The notes under the pieces were generated by a model. The model had not been told where the DNA came from. It was given only the letters and a program-made list of their open reading frames with translations, and did no database searches. A stretch of 58,565 bases of DNA, from NCBI GenBank assembly GCA_021770785.1, contig JAETQH010000024.1, positions 1 to 58,565 on the forward strand, given 5' to 3'. Positions 34,817-41,686 of the stretch are shown here, one piece after another; within the stretch, counting starts at the first letter, position 1; each line of letters starts with the position of its first letter. Source of the stretch: Lachnospiraceae bacterium. GTDB lineage: Bacteria; Bacillota; Clostridia; Lachnospirales; Lachnospiraceae. The position numbers and the translations under genes were made by a program.

Positions 34817-34845
34817 ATTATAGTTAACCCGTGGTGAAAAGTCAA
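34817..34845 (-). promoter_or_regulatory. Consensus promoter of the aspS leader
   Basis: On the minus strand, TTGACT (34840-34845), 17 bases, TATAAT (34817-34822). Confidence 0.75.
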
Positions 34846-34855
34846 GGAAAATTCT

Positions 34856-35051
34856 TTGCTAATTAGTACTTTTGATGTATAATGCTCCATGAAGACACTT
34901 CGCCCAGAACAGCGGAGCATACAAAAGAGCTGAGATACCGGAGAAAATAATAACATGTCAGGAAAAATAGCCGGTATGAGGAACTGCAGTAAACGGAAGA
35001 AATTAGAGTTAAGCTGCACAATTTTGGGAAAGAGTAAAGGAGCAATATAAA
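34856..35051 (+). promoter_or_regulatory. Promoter and structured leader of the GNAT gene, with a 31-codon uORF
   Basis: TTGCTA (34856-34861), 16 bases, TATAAT (34878-34883). The leader has hairpins ATGCTCC/GGAGCAT (34882-34920), ATACCGG/CCGGTAT (34935-34977) and TGCAG/CTGCA (34985-35018). A basic 31-codon ORF (34955-35050, starting MSGKIAGMRNCSKRKK) with GGAG upstream ends one base before the GNAT start, so translation could be coupled. Confidence 0.45.
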
Positions 35052-35576
35052 ATGAAGATACCTGCAATACGGACTAAGCGTCTGCGGCTTAGAAATTATG
35101 AAAAAACAGATAAAGAGTTTGCCATGGGTATTTGGAACGATTCGGAAATGGGAAAGTATCTGCCAGACCCATCAATAGAAAATATGGACGAAATATATCT
35201 AAAAGCATTGGACGAGTTGGATACAGATGAGACATGTTGCTATTTGATTGCGGAGAATTTAGAAAATGGAGAAAGGATTGGAACTTGCAGTTTTGTTCCC
35301 AGTGAAGATGGCGAAACTTATGATTTAGGATGCTGCGTGCATGCGAGATATCAAAACCGGGGTTATGCGACAGAGATGGAGCAGGGAATGATTGACTATG
35401 CGAGGGAGCATGGAGCGAAAAAAATTACAGCTCCTGTAAATAAAGAAAATGGGGCATCCAATGCAGTTATGAAAAAATTGGGATTTTCTGTGGTGGGAGA
35501 GACTACCTGTAAAAAAAGAGGAACCGACATTGTTTTACAAGAATATTTATATGAATTGGAATTAACGACATCTTAA
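35052..35576 (+). CDS. GNAT-family N-acetyltransferase (RimJ/RimL type)
   Basis: The 174 residues open with IRTKRLRLRNYEKTD, usual for RimJ/RimL-type GNAT enzymes. The acetyl-CoA site region reads RYQNRGYATEMEQGMIDYA (Q/RxxGxA near residue 100), followed by NGASNAVMKKLGF. It transfers acetyl from acetyl-CoA to an amine; the substrate (ribosomal protein N-terminus, small molecule or drug) cannot be told. AAAGGAG lies 8 bases before the ATG. It is divergent from the aspS leader and followed by a YjbR-like gene. Confidence 0.88.
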   Translation: MKIPAIRTKRLRLRNYEKTDKEFAMGIWNDSEMGKYLPDPSIENMDEIYLKALDELDTDETCCYLIAENLENGERIGTCSFVPSEDGETYDLGCCVHARYQNRGYATEMEQGMIDYAREHGAKKITAPVNKENGASNAVMKKLGFSVVGETTCKKRGTDIVLQEYLYELELTTS

Positions 35577-35599
35577 TACAGTGAGAGTATAGGAAGAAA

Positions 35600-36001
35600 A
35601 TGAAACAGACAATCCGCAATGAGATAATACAGTATGCAAAACAAACCTATCATACAGAACCGGAATATCTCTGGGCGAAAACACCCGATTGTGCCGTGTT
35701 GCGCCATAGGGACAACCGAAAGTGGTATGCCATTATCATGGATATTTCCAAAGAAAAATTAGGGATGCAGGGAGATGAAATTGTAGATATCCTCAATGTA
35801 AAATGCGACCCGGTGATGATAACCTCGCTTTTACAGAGCGAGGGATTTTTTCCTGCATATCATATGAATAAGACTTATTGGATTACCATACTGCTGGACG
35901 GTACGGTTCCGGCGGAAAAGATAACGGGACTTTTGGATTTTAGCTATGATATGACAGCAAAGAAAAAGAAGCAGGAGAAAAAAGAAAAGGAAAATATGTG
36001 A
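35600..36001 (+). CDS. MmcQ/YjbR family protein
   Basis: The 133 residues match MmcQ/YjbR: the LWAKTPDCAVLRHRDNRKWYAIIMDI block, the VKCDPVMITSLL region and GFFPAYHMNKTYWITILLDG. The fold is CyaY-like, with DNA binding proposed in some members. A Lys/Glu tail ends the protein. It follows the GNAT gene by 23 bases and overlaps nothing. Function in the cell is not established. Confidence 0.88.
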   Translation: MKQTIRNEIIQYAKQTYHTEPEYLWAKTPDCAVLRHRDNRKWYAIIMDISKEKLGMQGDEIVDILNVKCDPVMITSLLQSEGFFPAYHMNKTYWITILLDGTVPAEKITGLLDFSYDMTAKKKKQEKKEKENM

Positions 36002-36028
36002 TTGTGAGGAAAAGGGGGGAGAAAAGCG

Positions 36029-36715
36029 ATGCCAAAATCAGCAAGGGCAGTTTCTGTTATAGGGGGAGCGGATGGACCTACCAGCATTTTTCTGCTAGGG
36101 AAGACCGGAAAGAAAAGCCTTACGGAAAAGCTCAGGCAGTATCGTTACCGGAAACGACGAGTAAGGGCAGAGGCGCAGATAACGGCAAACCCTCATATAT
36201 TAGAGGAAGTAATTGTTTATATGACAGATATCTACGATGCGGAAAAATTACCGGAAAACAGCCGCATTTATCAGGAACAGCGGCAGGAAATGAGGGAAGC
36301 TCTTATTTTAAGGCATCAACCGGAACTGCTGGGGGAAACCATGATAACGCTGAAACCAGAGTTTGACGGAGTGCAGTCGAAAGAAGGGAAGGAAGAAAGA
36401 TTAAAGGAATACTGGAAGCAGGTAAGTGCACAGTTAGAAGCCCGTAGCAAAAAGGTGCAGGAAATACCGGAAGAGTTGTTTCCGATGGAGTATTCTATCT
36501 ATGAAATTCGGATTCCGGAACTGGGAAATATTCAATTTGAGATAGAAAAAAACTGGGGAATGTTCGGCGGCTCCTGCGGCGGCGGAGATAAGAAGAAAAT
36601 AAAAAAACTGGAAGCTATAATGAAGAAAATATATCTGTATTACGGCGTTTCGGAGGAGGATATCAGGGAACGCAGTGAGCGGCACGGGGCATTAGTTGCA
36701 GTCATGACACAATAA
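36029..36715 (+). CDS. Soluble protein with OadB-like GGADGPTSIF N-terminus
   Basis: Residues 8-21 read VSVIGGADGPTSIF, the signature of the beta subunit of sodium-pumping decarboxylases (OadB/GcdB/MmdB). The rest is a hydrophilic, charged 228-residue protein with no membrane helices, so it is not a decarboxylase subunit. The remainder contains an EELFPMEYSIYEIRIPELGNIQFEIEK block and a Gly/Cys patch (FGGSCGGGDKKK). GGGGGGAG lies about 8 bases before the start. Function unknown. Last gene of a likely GNAT-YjbR-this operon. Confidence 0.75.
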   Translation: MPKSARAVSVIGGADGPTSIFLLGKTGKKSLTEKLRQYRYRKRRVRAEAQITANPHILEEVIVYMTDIYDAEKLPENSRIYQEQRQEMREALILRHQPELLGETMITLKPEFDGVQSKEGKEERLKEYWKQVSAQLEARSKKVQEIPEELFPMEYSIYEIRIPELGNIQFEIEKNWGMFGGSCGGGDKKKIKKLEAIMKKIYLYYGVSEEDIRERSERHGALVAVMTQ

Positions 36716-36801
36716 CGTTGAAAAAGAACTGGTATGTAAATTGTAATTATGATAAAATACGATTGCTGTCGACTCTTTCCAGCAGGAAGGAGGTGTGTCC
36801 A

Positions 36802-36888
36802 ATGAGTTACATAACATCTTTTCTTATCTCTGTTATGGCAAGCATAGCTGGCTACTATGTATGCAAATGGTTGGACGGAGATAAATAG
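36802..36888 (+). CDS. 28-residue single-helix membrane peptide (type I toxin-like)
   Basis: A strong AGGAGG site precedes ATG 36802. The peptide MSYITSFLISVMASIAGYYV continues CKWLDGDK: one membrane helix and a short charged end. Size, composition and the strong terminator 40 bases downstream fit small hydrophobic peptides of Firmicutes, including type I toxins. No antisense antitoxin promoter was identified. Confidence 0.6.
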   Translation: MSYITSFLISVMASIAGYYVCKWLDGDK

Positions 36889-36926
36889 ACAGCAACAGCC
36901 TATCAGGAGTGACTCACCTTACGAGT

Positions 36927-36963
36927 AAGAAAACCCCAGAGCTGGCACTCCGGGGTTTTCTTT
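36927..36963. terminator. Bidirectional intrinsic terminator
   Basis: GAAAACCCC (36929-36937) with inner GAG pairs with CTC and GGGGTTTTC (36952-36960), followed by TTTTGT and preceded by an A-rich flank. It closes the small-peptide transcript. Confidence 0.88.
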
Positions 36964-37045
36964 TGTCCAATGAATAAATAACATCTTTTCTTTTTACTAT
37001 TATATTATGCTTATAAACGAAAAATGTCAAGAAAAGAATCTTTCA

Positions 37046-37074
37046 TTGACATTTCCATATTCGGCTTCTATAAT
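37046..37074 (+). promoter_or_regulatory. Perfect consensus promoter of the ABC-F leader
   Basis: TTGACA (37046-37051), 17 bases, TATAAT (37069-37074). Both hexamers are perfect consensus. Confidence 0.9.
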
Positions 37075-37080
37075 GAAAAC

Positions 37081-37450
37081 ATATGAAACGAGAGGGGTGA
37101 AAGGATGAGAAAATAATCAACTTTTGAAAACATGAAGTTACTCATTACAGTATGATTTTGCCTGACAGGGCGGGATTGTGATTATGTGCAGTTTTTTGCA
37201 TATAACAGTTTTGTAGAGTAAATTTGCATGGTTCGGCGTTGCTGAGACTATGCTGTCGTGTTGCCAAAAGTGGATTATGTTTCTCATAACCTCTCTTTTT
37301 TGGTGAAAAAAATCAAGCGGAAATGCGGTGCCATGCCGGACTTTCGATAAAAATGCAGGGTTGAGTATGAGATTCAGAATCATTTGGCAGCAGATGATTC
37401 TTTTTTATTGCAGAAAAACCGCCTGTCAGAAATAATAAAGGGGGAATCTT
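37081..37450 (+). promoter_or_regulatory. Attenuator-type leader of the ABC-F gene
   Basis: A 370-base leader. A mini-ORF Met-Arg-Lys-stop (37105-37116) sits behind GAGGGGTGAAAGG. A terminator-like hairpin GG-TTATG/CATAA-CC (37272-37291) is followed by TCTCTTTTTT. A second terminator GAATCAT/ATGATTC (37377-37400) is followed by six T, 45 bases before the ABC-F ATG. An early ATGATT (near 37150) could pair with AATCAT of the second. Drug-stalled ribosomes on a short uORF switching off such terminators is the known mode for several ABC-F genes. Confidence 0.65.
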
Positions 37451-39001
37451 ATGGCACAGATAAACGTGACAAATCTTACATTTTATTATGAAGGAAGCTT
37501 TGACAATATTTTTGAAAATGTCTCTTTTTCCATAGATACAGACTGGAAGCTGGGCTTCATCGGGAGGAACGGAAAAGGGAAAACCACCTTTTTAAATCTC
37601 CTTTTGGGAAAATATGAGTATGAGGGAAGTATCAGCACGTCCACCAGATTTGACTATTTTCCCTATAGGATAAAACAGGAAAATTTAGGGCAGTGCGCAG
37701 CGGACTTTTTAGAGCAGTGGAAACCGGGCTGCGAGCAGTGGAGGGTTTTGTGTGAATTGTCCCAGTTAGAAACAGACGCCGAGGTGTTGTACCGCCCCTT
37801 TGGTACTTTAAGCCATGGGGAGCGGACGAAAATCATGCTTGCGGTATTGTTTTCCGGAGAAAATGACTTCCTGCTGGTGGATGAGCCCACCAATCATTTA
37901 GACCGGGAGGCAAGGGAAAATGTGAAGGCATATTTGAAGCAGAAAAAGGGATTTATTCTGGTATCCCACGACAGGGATTTGTTAGATGCCTGTGTGGACC
38001 ACGTGCTGGTGTTAAATCGCTGCTCTATTGAAGTGCAGGCGGGAAACTTTTCCTGCTGGTGGGAAAATAAGAGCCGTAAGGATGCCTTTTCCCGAATGGA
38101 GAATGAAAAACATAAAAAGGAAATTCAGAAATTAAAAAAAGCCTCCGAGAGAACCAGACAGTGGGCGGACAAAAGTGAAAGTACAAAAATCGGTTTTAAC
38201 CCGGTAAAGGAGCATGACCGTTCCATTTCAGCCCGTGCTTATATCGGTGCAAAGACGAAGAAAATGCAAAGCCGTGTGAAGCAGATGGAGGAGCGGATTG
38301 ACAGGGAAATTGAAGAAAAGGAGGGGCTGCTGCAGGACATTGAAAATCCCGTGGATTTAAGGCTCACCCCGTTGAAACACCATAAAAATACCTTGATTTC
38401 CGTCCGGGACTACAGCCTGTGCTACCGCGACGCCCCAAATCCTGTTTTTACAAATCTGAATTTTGAAGTGCAGCAGGGCGAGCAGGTATTTTTAAGCGGG
38501 AAAAACGGCTGTGGAAAATCAAGCCTTATTAAGGCGCTGCTGGCGGATATAGAGGAAAGAAACGGAGGCGGCGCGCCGGCCAAGGGGGAGGGCTTACCCT
38601 GGACTGCGGAGGGAACGCTTGTTACTGCTTCCGGTCTGATAGTATCTTATATCAATCAGGACACCTCCTTTTTAAAGGGCAGTATCCGGGAGTTCTGCCG
38701 GAGCCGGAATTTTGAGGAAAGCCTTTTCTGCGCTATTTTAAGGGAGCTGGATATGGAGCGGGTACAATTTTCCAAAGGAATGGAGGAATTTTCCGAAGGG
38801 CAGAAAAAGAAGGTGCTGATTGCAGCAAGCCTGTTGACGCCGGCACACCTGTATCTCTGGGACGAACCGCTAAACTATATTGACGTATTTTCCAGAATGC
38901 AGATTGAAAAGCTCCTGCTGTCCTTTCGCCCTACTATGCTTGTGGTAGAGCATGACGTGCGTTTCCGGGAGAAGATTGCAACAAAAGTGATAGAACTGTA
39001 G
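37451..39001 (+). CDS. ABC-F ribosomal protection protein (Lsa/CplR-like)
   Basis: ABC-F proteins bind the ribosomal E site and dislodge antibiotics such as lincosamides, streptogramins A and pleuromutilins. The 516 residues have two ATPase domains and no membrane helices. Domain 1: GRNGKGKTT, LSHGERTK, LLVDEPTNHLD. Domain 2: SGKNGCGKSS, FSEGQKKKV, LYLWDEPLNYID. The interdomain linker (about 190-300) is Lys/Glu/Arg-rich, with the CWWENKSRKDAFSRMENEKH entry typical of the Lsa group. GGGGG lies 8 bases before the ATG. The promoter and long terminator-bearing leader suggest drug-inducible expression. Spectrum cannot be read from sequence. Confidence 0.92.
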   Translation: MAQINVTNLTFYYEGSFDNIFENVSFSIDTDWKLGFIGRNGKGKTTFLNLLLGKYEYEGSISTSTRFDYFPYRIKQENLGQCAADFLEQWKPGCEQWRVLCELSQLETDAEVLYRPFGTLSHGERTKIMLAVLFSGENDFLLVDEPTNHLDREARENVKAYLKQKKGFILVSHDRDLLDACVDHVLVLNRCSIEVQAGNFSCWWENKSRKDAFSRMENEKHKKEIQKLKKASERTRQWADKSESTKIGFNPVKEHDRSISARAYIGAKTKKMQSRVKQMEERIDREIEEKEGLLQDIENPVDLRLTPLKHHKNTLISVRDYSLCYRDAPNPVFTNLNFEVQQGEQVFLSGKNGCGKSSLIKALLADIEERNGGGAPAKGEGLPWTAEGTLVTASGLIVSYINQDTSFLKGSIREFCRSRNFEESLFCAILRELDMERVQFSKGMEEFSEGQKKKVLIAASLLTPAHLYLWDEPLNYIDVFSRMQIEKLLLSFRPTMLVVEHDVRFREKIATKVIEL

Positions 39002-39098
39002 AAGTTTGTGCTATACTTGTTTTATGGGAAAATTCAGGCTGGTACTGTAGGAAAGCATGGATTTTCCTGTTAATAAAAATATTTGGAGTGAGGAAGAA

Positions 39099-39398
39099 AT
39101 GAACCGGAAGCAATACGAGTTTGAGGCAATGATACATGAGGTGCCGGGAAAAGGTGGTGCTTATGTGATATTTCCCTATGATATCAGGGAAGAGTTTGGC
39201 AAGGGAAGAGTGAAGGTTCATGCTACTTTTGACGGGGAACCTTATGAGGGCAGCATTGTGAATATGGGCGTGAAAAAGGAAGATGGAGCGGTGGCTTACA
39301 TCATTGGATTGAGGAAAGATATCCGTTTAAAAATTGGCAAGCAGCCGGGAGACACGGTGCATGTAACGATACAGGAGCAGCAGGACAAAAAATCGTGA
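39099..39398 (+). CDS. DUF1905 domain protein
   Basis: 99 residues with the DUF1905 pattern: YEFEAMIHEVPGKGGAYVIFPYDI, the GRVKVHATFDGEPYEGSIVNMG strands and IRLKIGKQPGDTVHVTI. It is a small beta-barrel family of unknown role. The start at 39099 follows GGAGTGAGGAAG; an in-frame ATG 42 bases upstream has no good site. It lies about 100 bases after the ABC-F gene and may share its transcript. Confidence 0.85.
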   Translation: MNRKQYEFEAMIHEVPGKGGAYVIFPYDIREEFGKGRVKVHATFDGEPYEGSIVNMGVKKEDGAVAYIIGLRKDIRLKIGKQPGDTVHVTIQEQQDKKS

Positions 39399-39499
39399 GG
39401 ATAAACTCTTGAAATTTGCAACACAGAACATGATGTCTGAATAGGTCAAGACACTTCCTTTAAAAAAGGTTATGATAATGCTGAAACGGACGAGGAAAA

Positions 39500-40300
39500 A
39501 TGGATAAGTTAAAAGCAGTGGAAAAAATGCAGGAGTATCTGGGGAAAACCATACAGGAGTATATCAATGCCGTGTGCCTGACAGCAGGAGCAGAGGAGCT
39601 GCTCCGGGCAAAAAAGGCGGTGGTGGATATTGCACTCGAAAGTCATTTTCAGTCCCATGAGGGATTTACCCGCTCCTTTCGGAAACGGTTTGGGATAACA
39701 CCCTCGGAATACCGGGACCAAAAAACTGCTATTCCGCTGTTCATCCAGTATCCCGTCAGTCATTATCACATTTTACAAAATCATCAGGAGGTGCCTATGA
39801 GCAAGGAAAATTTGAACTTATGTATGATTACAGCACAGGAACGGGAAAAGAGAAAATTAATCTATCTGCCGTCCCGCAAGGCGAAGGACTATCTTTCCTA
39901 TTGTGAGGAAATGGGCTGTGAGTGGGAAGGGCTGCTGAACAGTATTCCTGAAAAAATGGATACGGCGGCGTTATTAGAATTGCCGGATTTTATGGTGGAA
40001 GAAGGATTTTCCAAGGTTGCTGCAGGAATCGAAGTTCCGGCGGATTATGACAAAGAGCTGCCAAAGCAGTACCGAGTGGCGGAATTGCCGGAGTGCACGA
40101 TGTTGTATTTTCAGAGTGAACCCTATGAGAAGCCGGAGGATTTCGGCAAGGCAATTGAGAGCGTATATGCCGCTTCCGGGAAATACGAGCCTGCTGTCTA
40201 TGGCTATCAATTTGCCTACGAGAAAGCGCCTGCTTTTAACTTTGGTGCAGACAGCAGCATCGGAGCGAGAATCGCAATTCCTGCACTTCGGATAAAATAG
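39500..40300 (+). CDS. AraC-family regulator with GyrI-like domain, first HTH deleted
   Basis: The C-terminal 150 residues are a GyrI-like small-molecule binding domain. The N-terminal part is an AraC DNA-binding domain with a hole: MDKLKAVEKMQEYL joins directly to GKTIQEYINAV, where family members have about 35 more residues containing the first helix-turn-helix. The second helix-turn-helix (VVDIALESHFQSHEGFTRSFRKRFGITPSEYR) is intact. The deletion kept the frame. The 266-residue product may sense ligand but bind DNA poorly. GGACGAGG lies 8 bases before the ATG. Confidence 0.8.
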   Translation: MDKLKAVEKMQEYLGKTIQEYINAVCLTAGAEELLRAKKAVVDIALESHFQSHEGFTRSFRKRFGITPSEYRDQKTAIPLFIQYPVSHYHILQNHQEVPMSKENLNLCMITAQEREKRKLIYLPSRKAKDYLSYCEEMGCEWEGLLNSIPEKMDTAALLELPDFMVEEGFSKVAAGIEVPADYDKELPKQYRVAELPECTMLYFQSEPYEKPEDFGKAIESVYAASGKYEPAVYGYQFAYEKAPAFNFGADSSIGARIAIPALRIK

Positions 40301-40331
40301 GAAAAAGAAGGCAGATAGGGAGGGAATACTT

Positions 40332-40931
40332 GTGAAAGTACATTTTTATGAGAAGGCGGAGGACAGCCTGTTAAAATTTGCAGTCATTATATCTAAGTGC
40401 GGAGGGAAATGGGTATTTTGCAAACATAAGGAAAGGGAAACCTATGAGGTTCCCGGCGGTCACAGGGAAGAGAATGAGAGTATCTTAGAAGCAGCGAAGA
40501 GAGAACTTTACGAGGAAACCGGAGCGGTAAAATTTGAAATCCAGCAGGTGTGCGTCTATTCCGTTGAGGGAAAAACCAGAGTAAATGAAACAGGGGAAGA
40601 AAGCTACGGTATGCTGTATTATGCGGATATCACGGAGTTTGAAGAAGAGCTGCACAGTGAAATTGAGCGGATAGAGTTTTTGGAGGAGCTTCCGGAGGAG
40701 TGGACTTATCCGTTGATTGCAGCCCTTGTTTGTGCCTGTTTGTTTTCCGGATTGACAGTCCGTGCGTTACGCCCAGGTAAATTGTTCCCTGCCCGCACCC
40801 AATTCAAAGTGGTATTTGACAATGCCCAAATCAATTTTGGTGTAAAGTCCTGTCCCTGCTTTCACAGATACTTTGTCTCCGTTCAATGCAAACGAAAACT
40901 TTTGCTGATTCATGGCAGTAGGAGCCAGTAA
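40332..40931 (+). CDS. NUDIX hydrolase with abnormal C-terminal tail
   Basis: The Nudix box GGHREENESILEAAKRELYEETGA (about residues 37-60) is complete, so the enzyme should hydrolyse a nucleoside diphosphate derivative. The domain normally ends soon after EEWTYPLI (about residue 132). Here the frame runs on for about 65 residues antisense to a decayed nitroreductase gene, giving a Cys/Arg-rich tail. A deletion or rearrangement probably removed the native stop. The start is GTG 40332 after AGGGAGGG. The catalytic part may still work. Confidence 0.78.
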   Translation: MKVHFYEKAEDSLLKFAVIISKCGGKWVFCKHKERETYEVPGGHREENESILEAAKRELYEETGAVKFEIQQVCVYSVEGKTRVNETGEESYGMLYYADITEFEEELHSEIERIEFLEELPEEWTYPLIAALVCACLFSGLTVRALRPGKLFPARTQFKVVFDNAQINFGVKSCPCFHRYFVSVQCKRKLLLIHGSRSQ

Positions 40932-41234
40932 AGCAGCCTCTATGCCCTTTTGAAACCACTCTGGCATTTGGCCCTCTGTCTTTGCTACCTCCGGGAGTTT
41001 CTTTGAGTTGTGGGGCACTCCCTGGGCGGCACTATATCCCAGGGCGATGACGATGCATAGCTTTTCGCCTTTCTCTACCGTATAAGCCGTTTTGACCTTG
41101 CTGTAGGTCATAGCTACCCAGCATGTATTAAGACCCAGCTCCTGTGCCTTTAAGACAAGGCGCTCCCCATAGTAGCCGCAGGATTCGTCCAGGGCAGGAC
41201 CCTTTTTCCCGACGAGAGCAATATAGTTTGTCAC
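40767..41234 (-). pseudogene. Nitroreductase-family protein, N-terminally truncated
   Basis: The 155 residues match the C-terminal two thirds of a TM-nitroreductase protein: TNYIALVGKKGPALDESCGYYGERLVLKAQELGLNTCWVA, the VIALGYSAAQG loop and GIEAALLAPTAMNQQKF. The FMN-binding N-terminal 80-90 residues are missing. Upstream sequence is in broken frames. It runs head-on into the NUDIX gene, overlapping its end by 165 bases. A relic. Confidence 0.75.
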
Positions 41235-41331
41235 GCCGCTGAATTATCTGCTTTGCATGTTCCAACATTTGCAGCAGACGGTTTAAAGCATCCGTATCTG
41301 CGTCAAAATAATAATAGTTTTTCGGCAGCTC
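41221..41331 (-). pseudogene. Possible fragment of an unidentified gene
   Basis: On the minus strand an open stretch reads LPKNYYYFDADTDALNRLLQ and continues MLEHAKQIIQRRDKLY, helical and coding-like. It has no start codon and is preceded by an in-frame TGA. It abuts the truncated nitroreductase in another frame, as if the ends of two genes were joined by deletion. Family unknown. Confidence 0.3.
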
Positions 41332-41460
41332 TCAAATTCCTTTGCCAGCTGCTTAATTGTTTAAACCATTATACTATATGTTTGTAAAAAAATCTTATTG
41401 GTAAAGAAAATCGAGACGATTGCATTTGACAATCTAAACAGAACCTTAGCGCTTCCTATC

Positions 41461-41489
41461 TTGTGCATTTCCGCCGCCTCCGCTATAAT
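41461..41489 (+). promoter_or_regulatory. sigma-A promoter of the HlyC/CorC leader
   Basis: TTGTGC (41461-41466), 17 bases, TATAAT (41484-41489). Transcription should start near 41496. Confidence 0.65.
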
Positions 41490-41533
41490 AATGCCAATAA
41501 ACTTGCAGTGGAAAGGAGAAAGAGCGTTTCATT

Positions 41534-41623
41534 ATGGACGAAGGCGACAGTGAAAGTGATACTAATCCTCCGTTATATCATAGATTAAAATGGATAGGAC
41601 GAAGTCTGTACTTGCGGGAGTGA
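41534..41623 (+). CDS. Acidic/proline leader peptide upstream of the HlyC/CorC gene
   Basis: A 29-codon ORF begins MDEGDSESDTNPP and ends in a basic, aromatic-rich half (LYHRLKWIGR and on). GGAGAAAGAG lies upstream. Its last nine codons form the left arm of the terminator at 41596-41644. The start codon region contains GGACGAAG (41536-41543), identical to the terminator arm at 41597-41604, so the terminator's right arm CTTTGTCC could pair with either. Asp/Glu runs and prolines early in a nascent chain destabilise ribosomes at low Mg2+, as in enterobacterial MgtL (MEPDPTP...). The layout suggests an analogous sensor; function is inferred. Confidence 0.6.
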   Translation: MDEGDSESDTNPPLYHRLKWIGRSLYLRE

Positions 41624-41644
41624 GAAACAGGCTTTGTCCTTTTG
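41596..41644 (+). terminator. Intrinsic terminator in the HlyC/CorC leader
   Basis: AGGACGAAGTCTGT (41596-41609) pairs, with G-U pairs, to ACAGGCTTTGTCCT (41627-41640), followed by TTTT. It ends 42 bases before the gene start and overlaps the end of the leader ORF. Confidence 0.85.
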
Positions 41645-41686
41645 CATTTTAAGAAACAGTTATGGTATATTTTTGGAGGAATCAAT

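Noticed and set aside
41496..41686. M-box, Mn2+ (yybP-ykoY) or fluoride riboswitch before the HlyC/CorC gene
   Set aside because: None of the conserved cores I know for these classes is visible, and the region is occupied by a translated-looking ORF.
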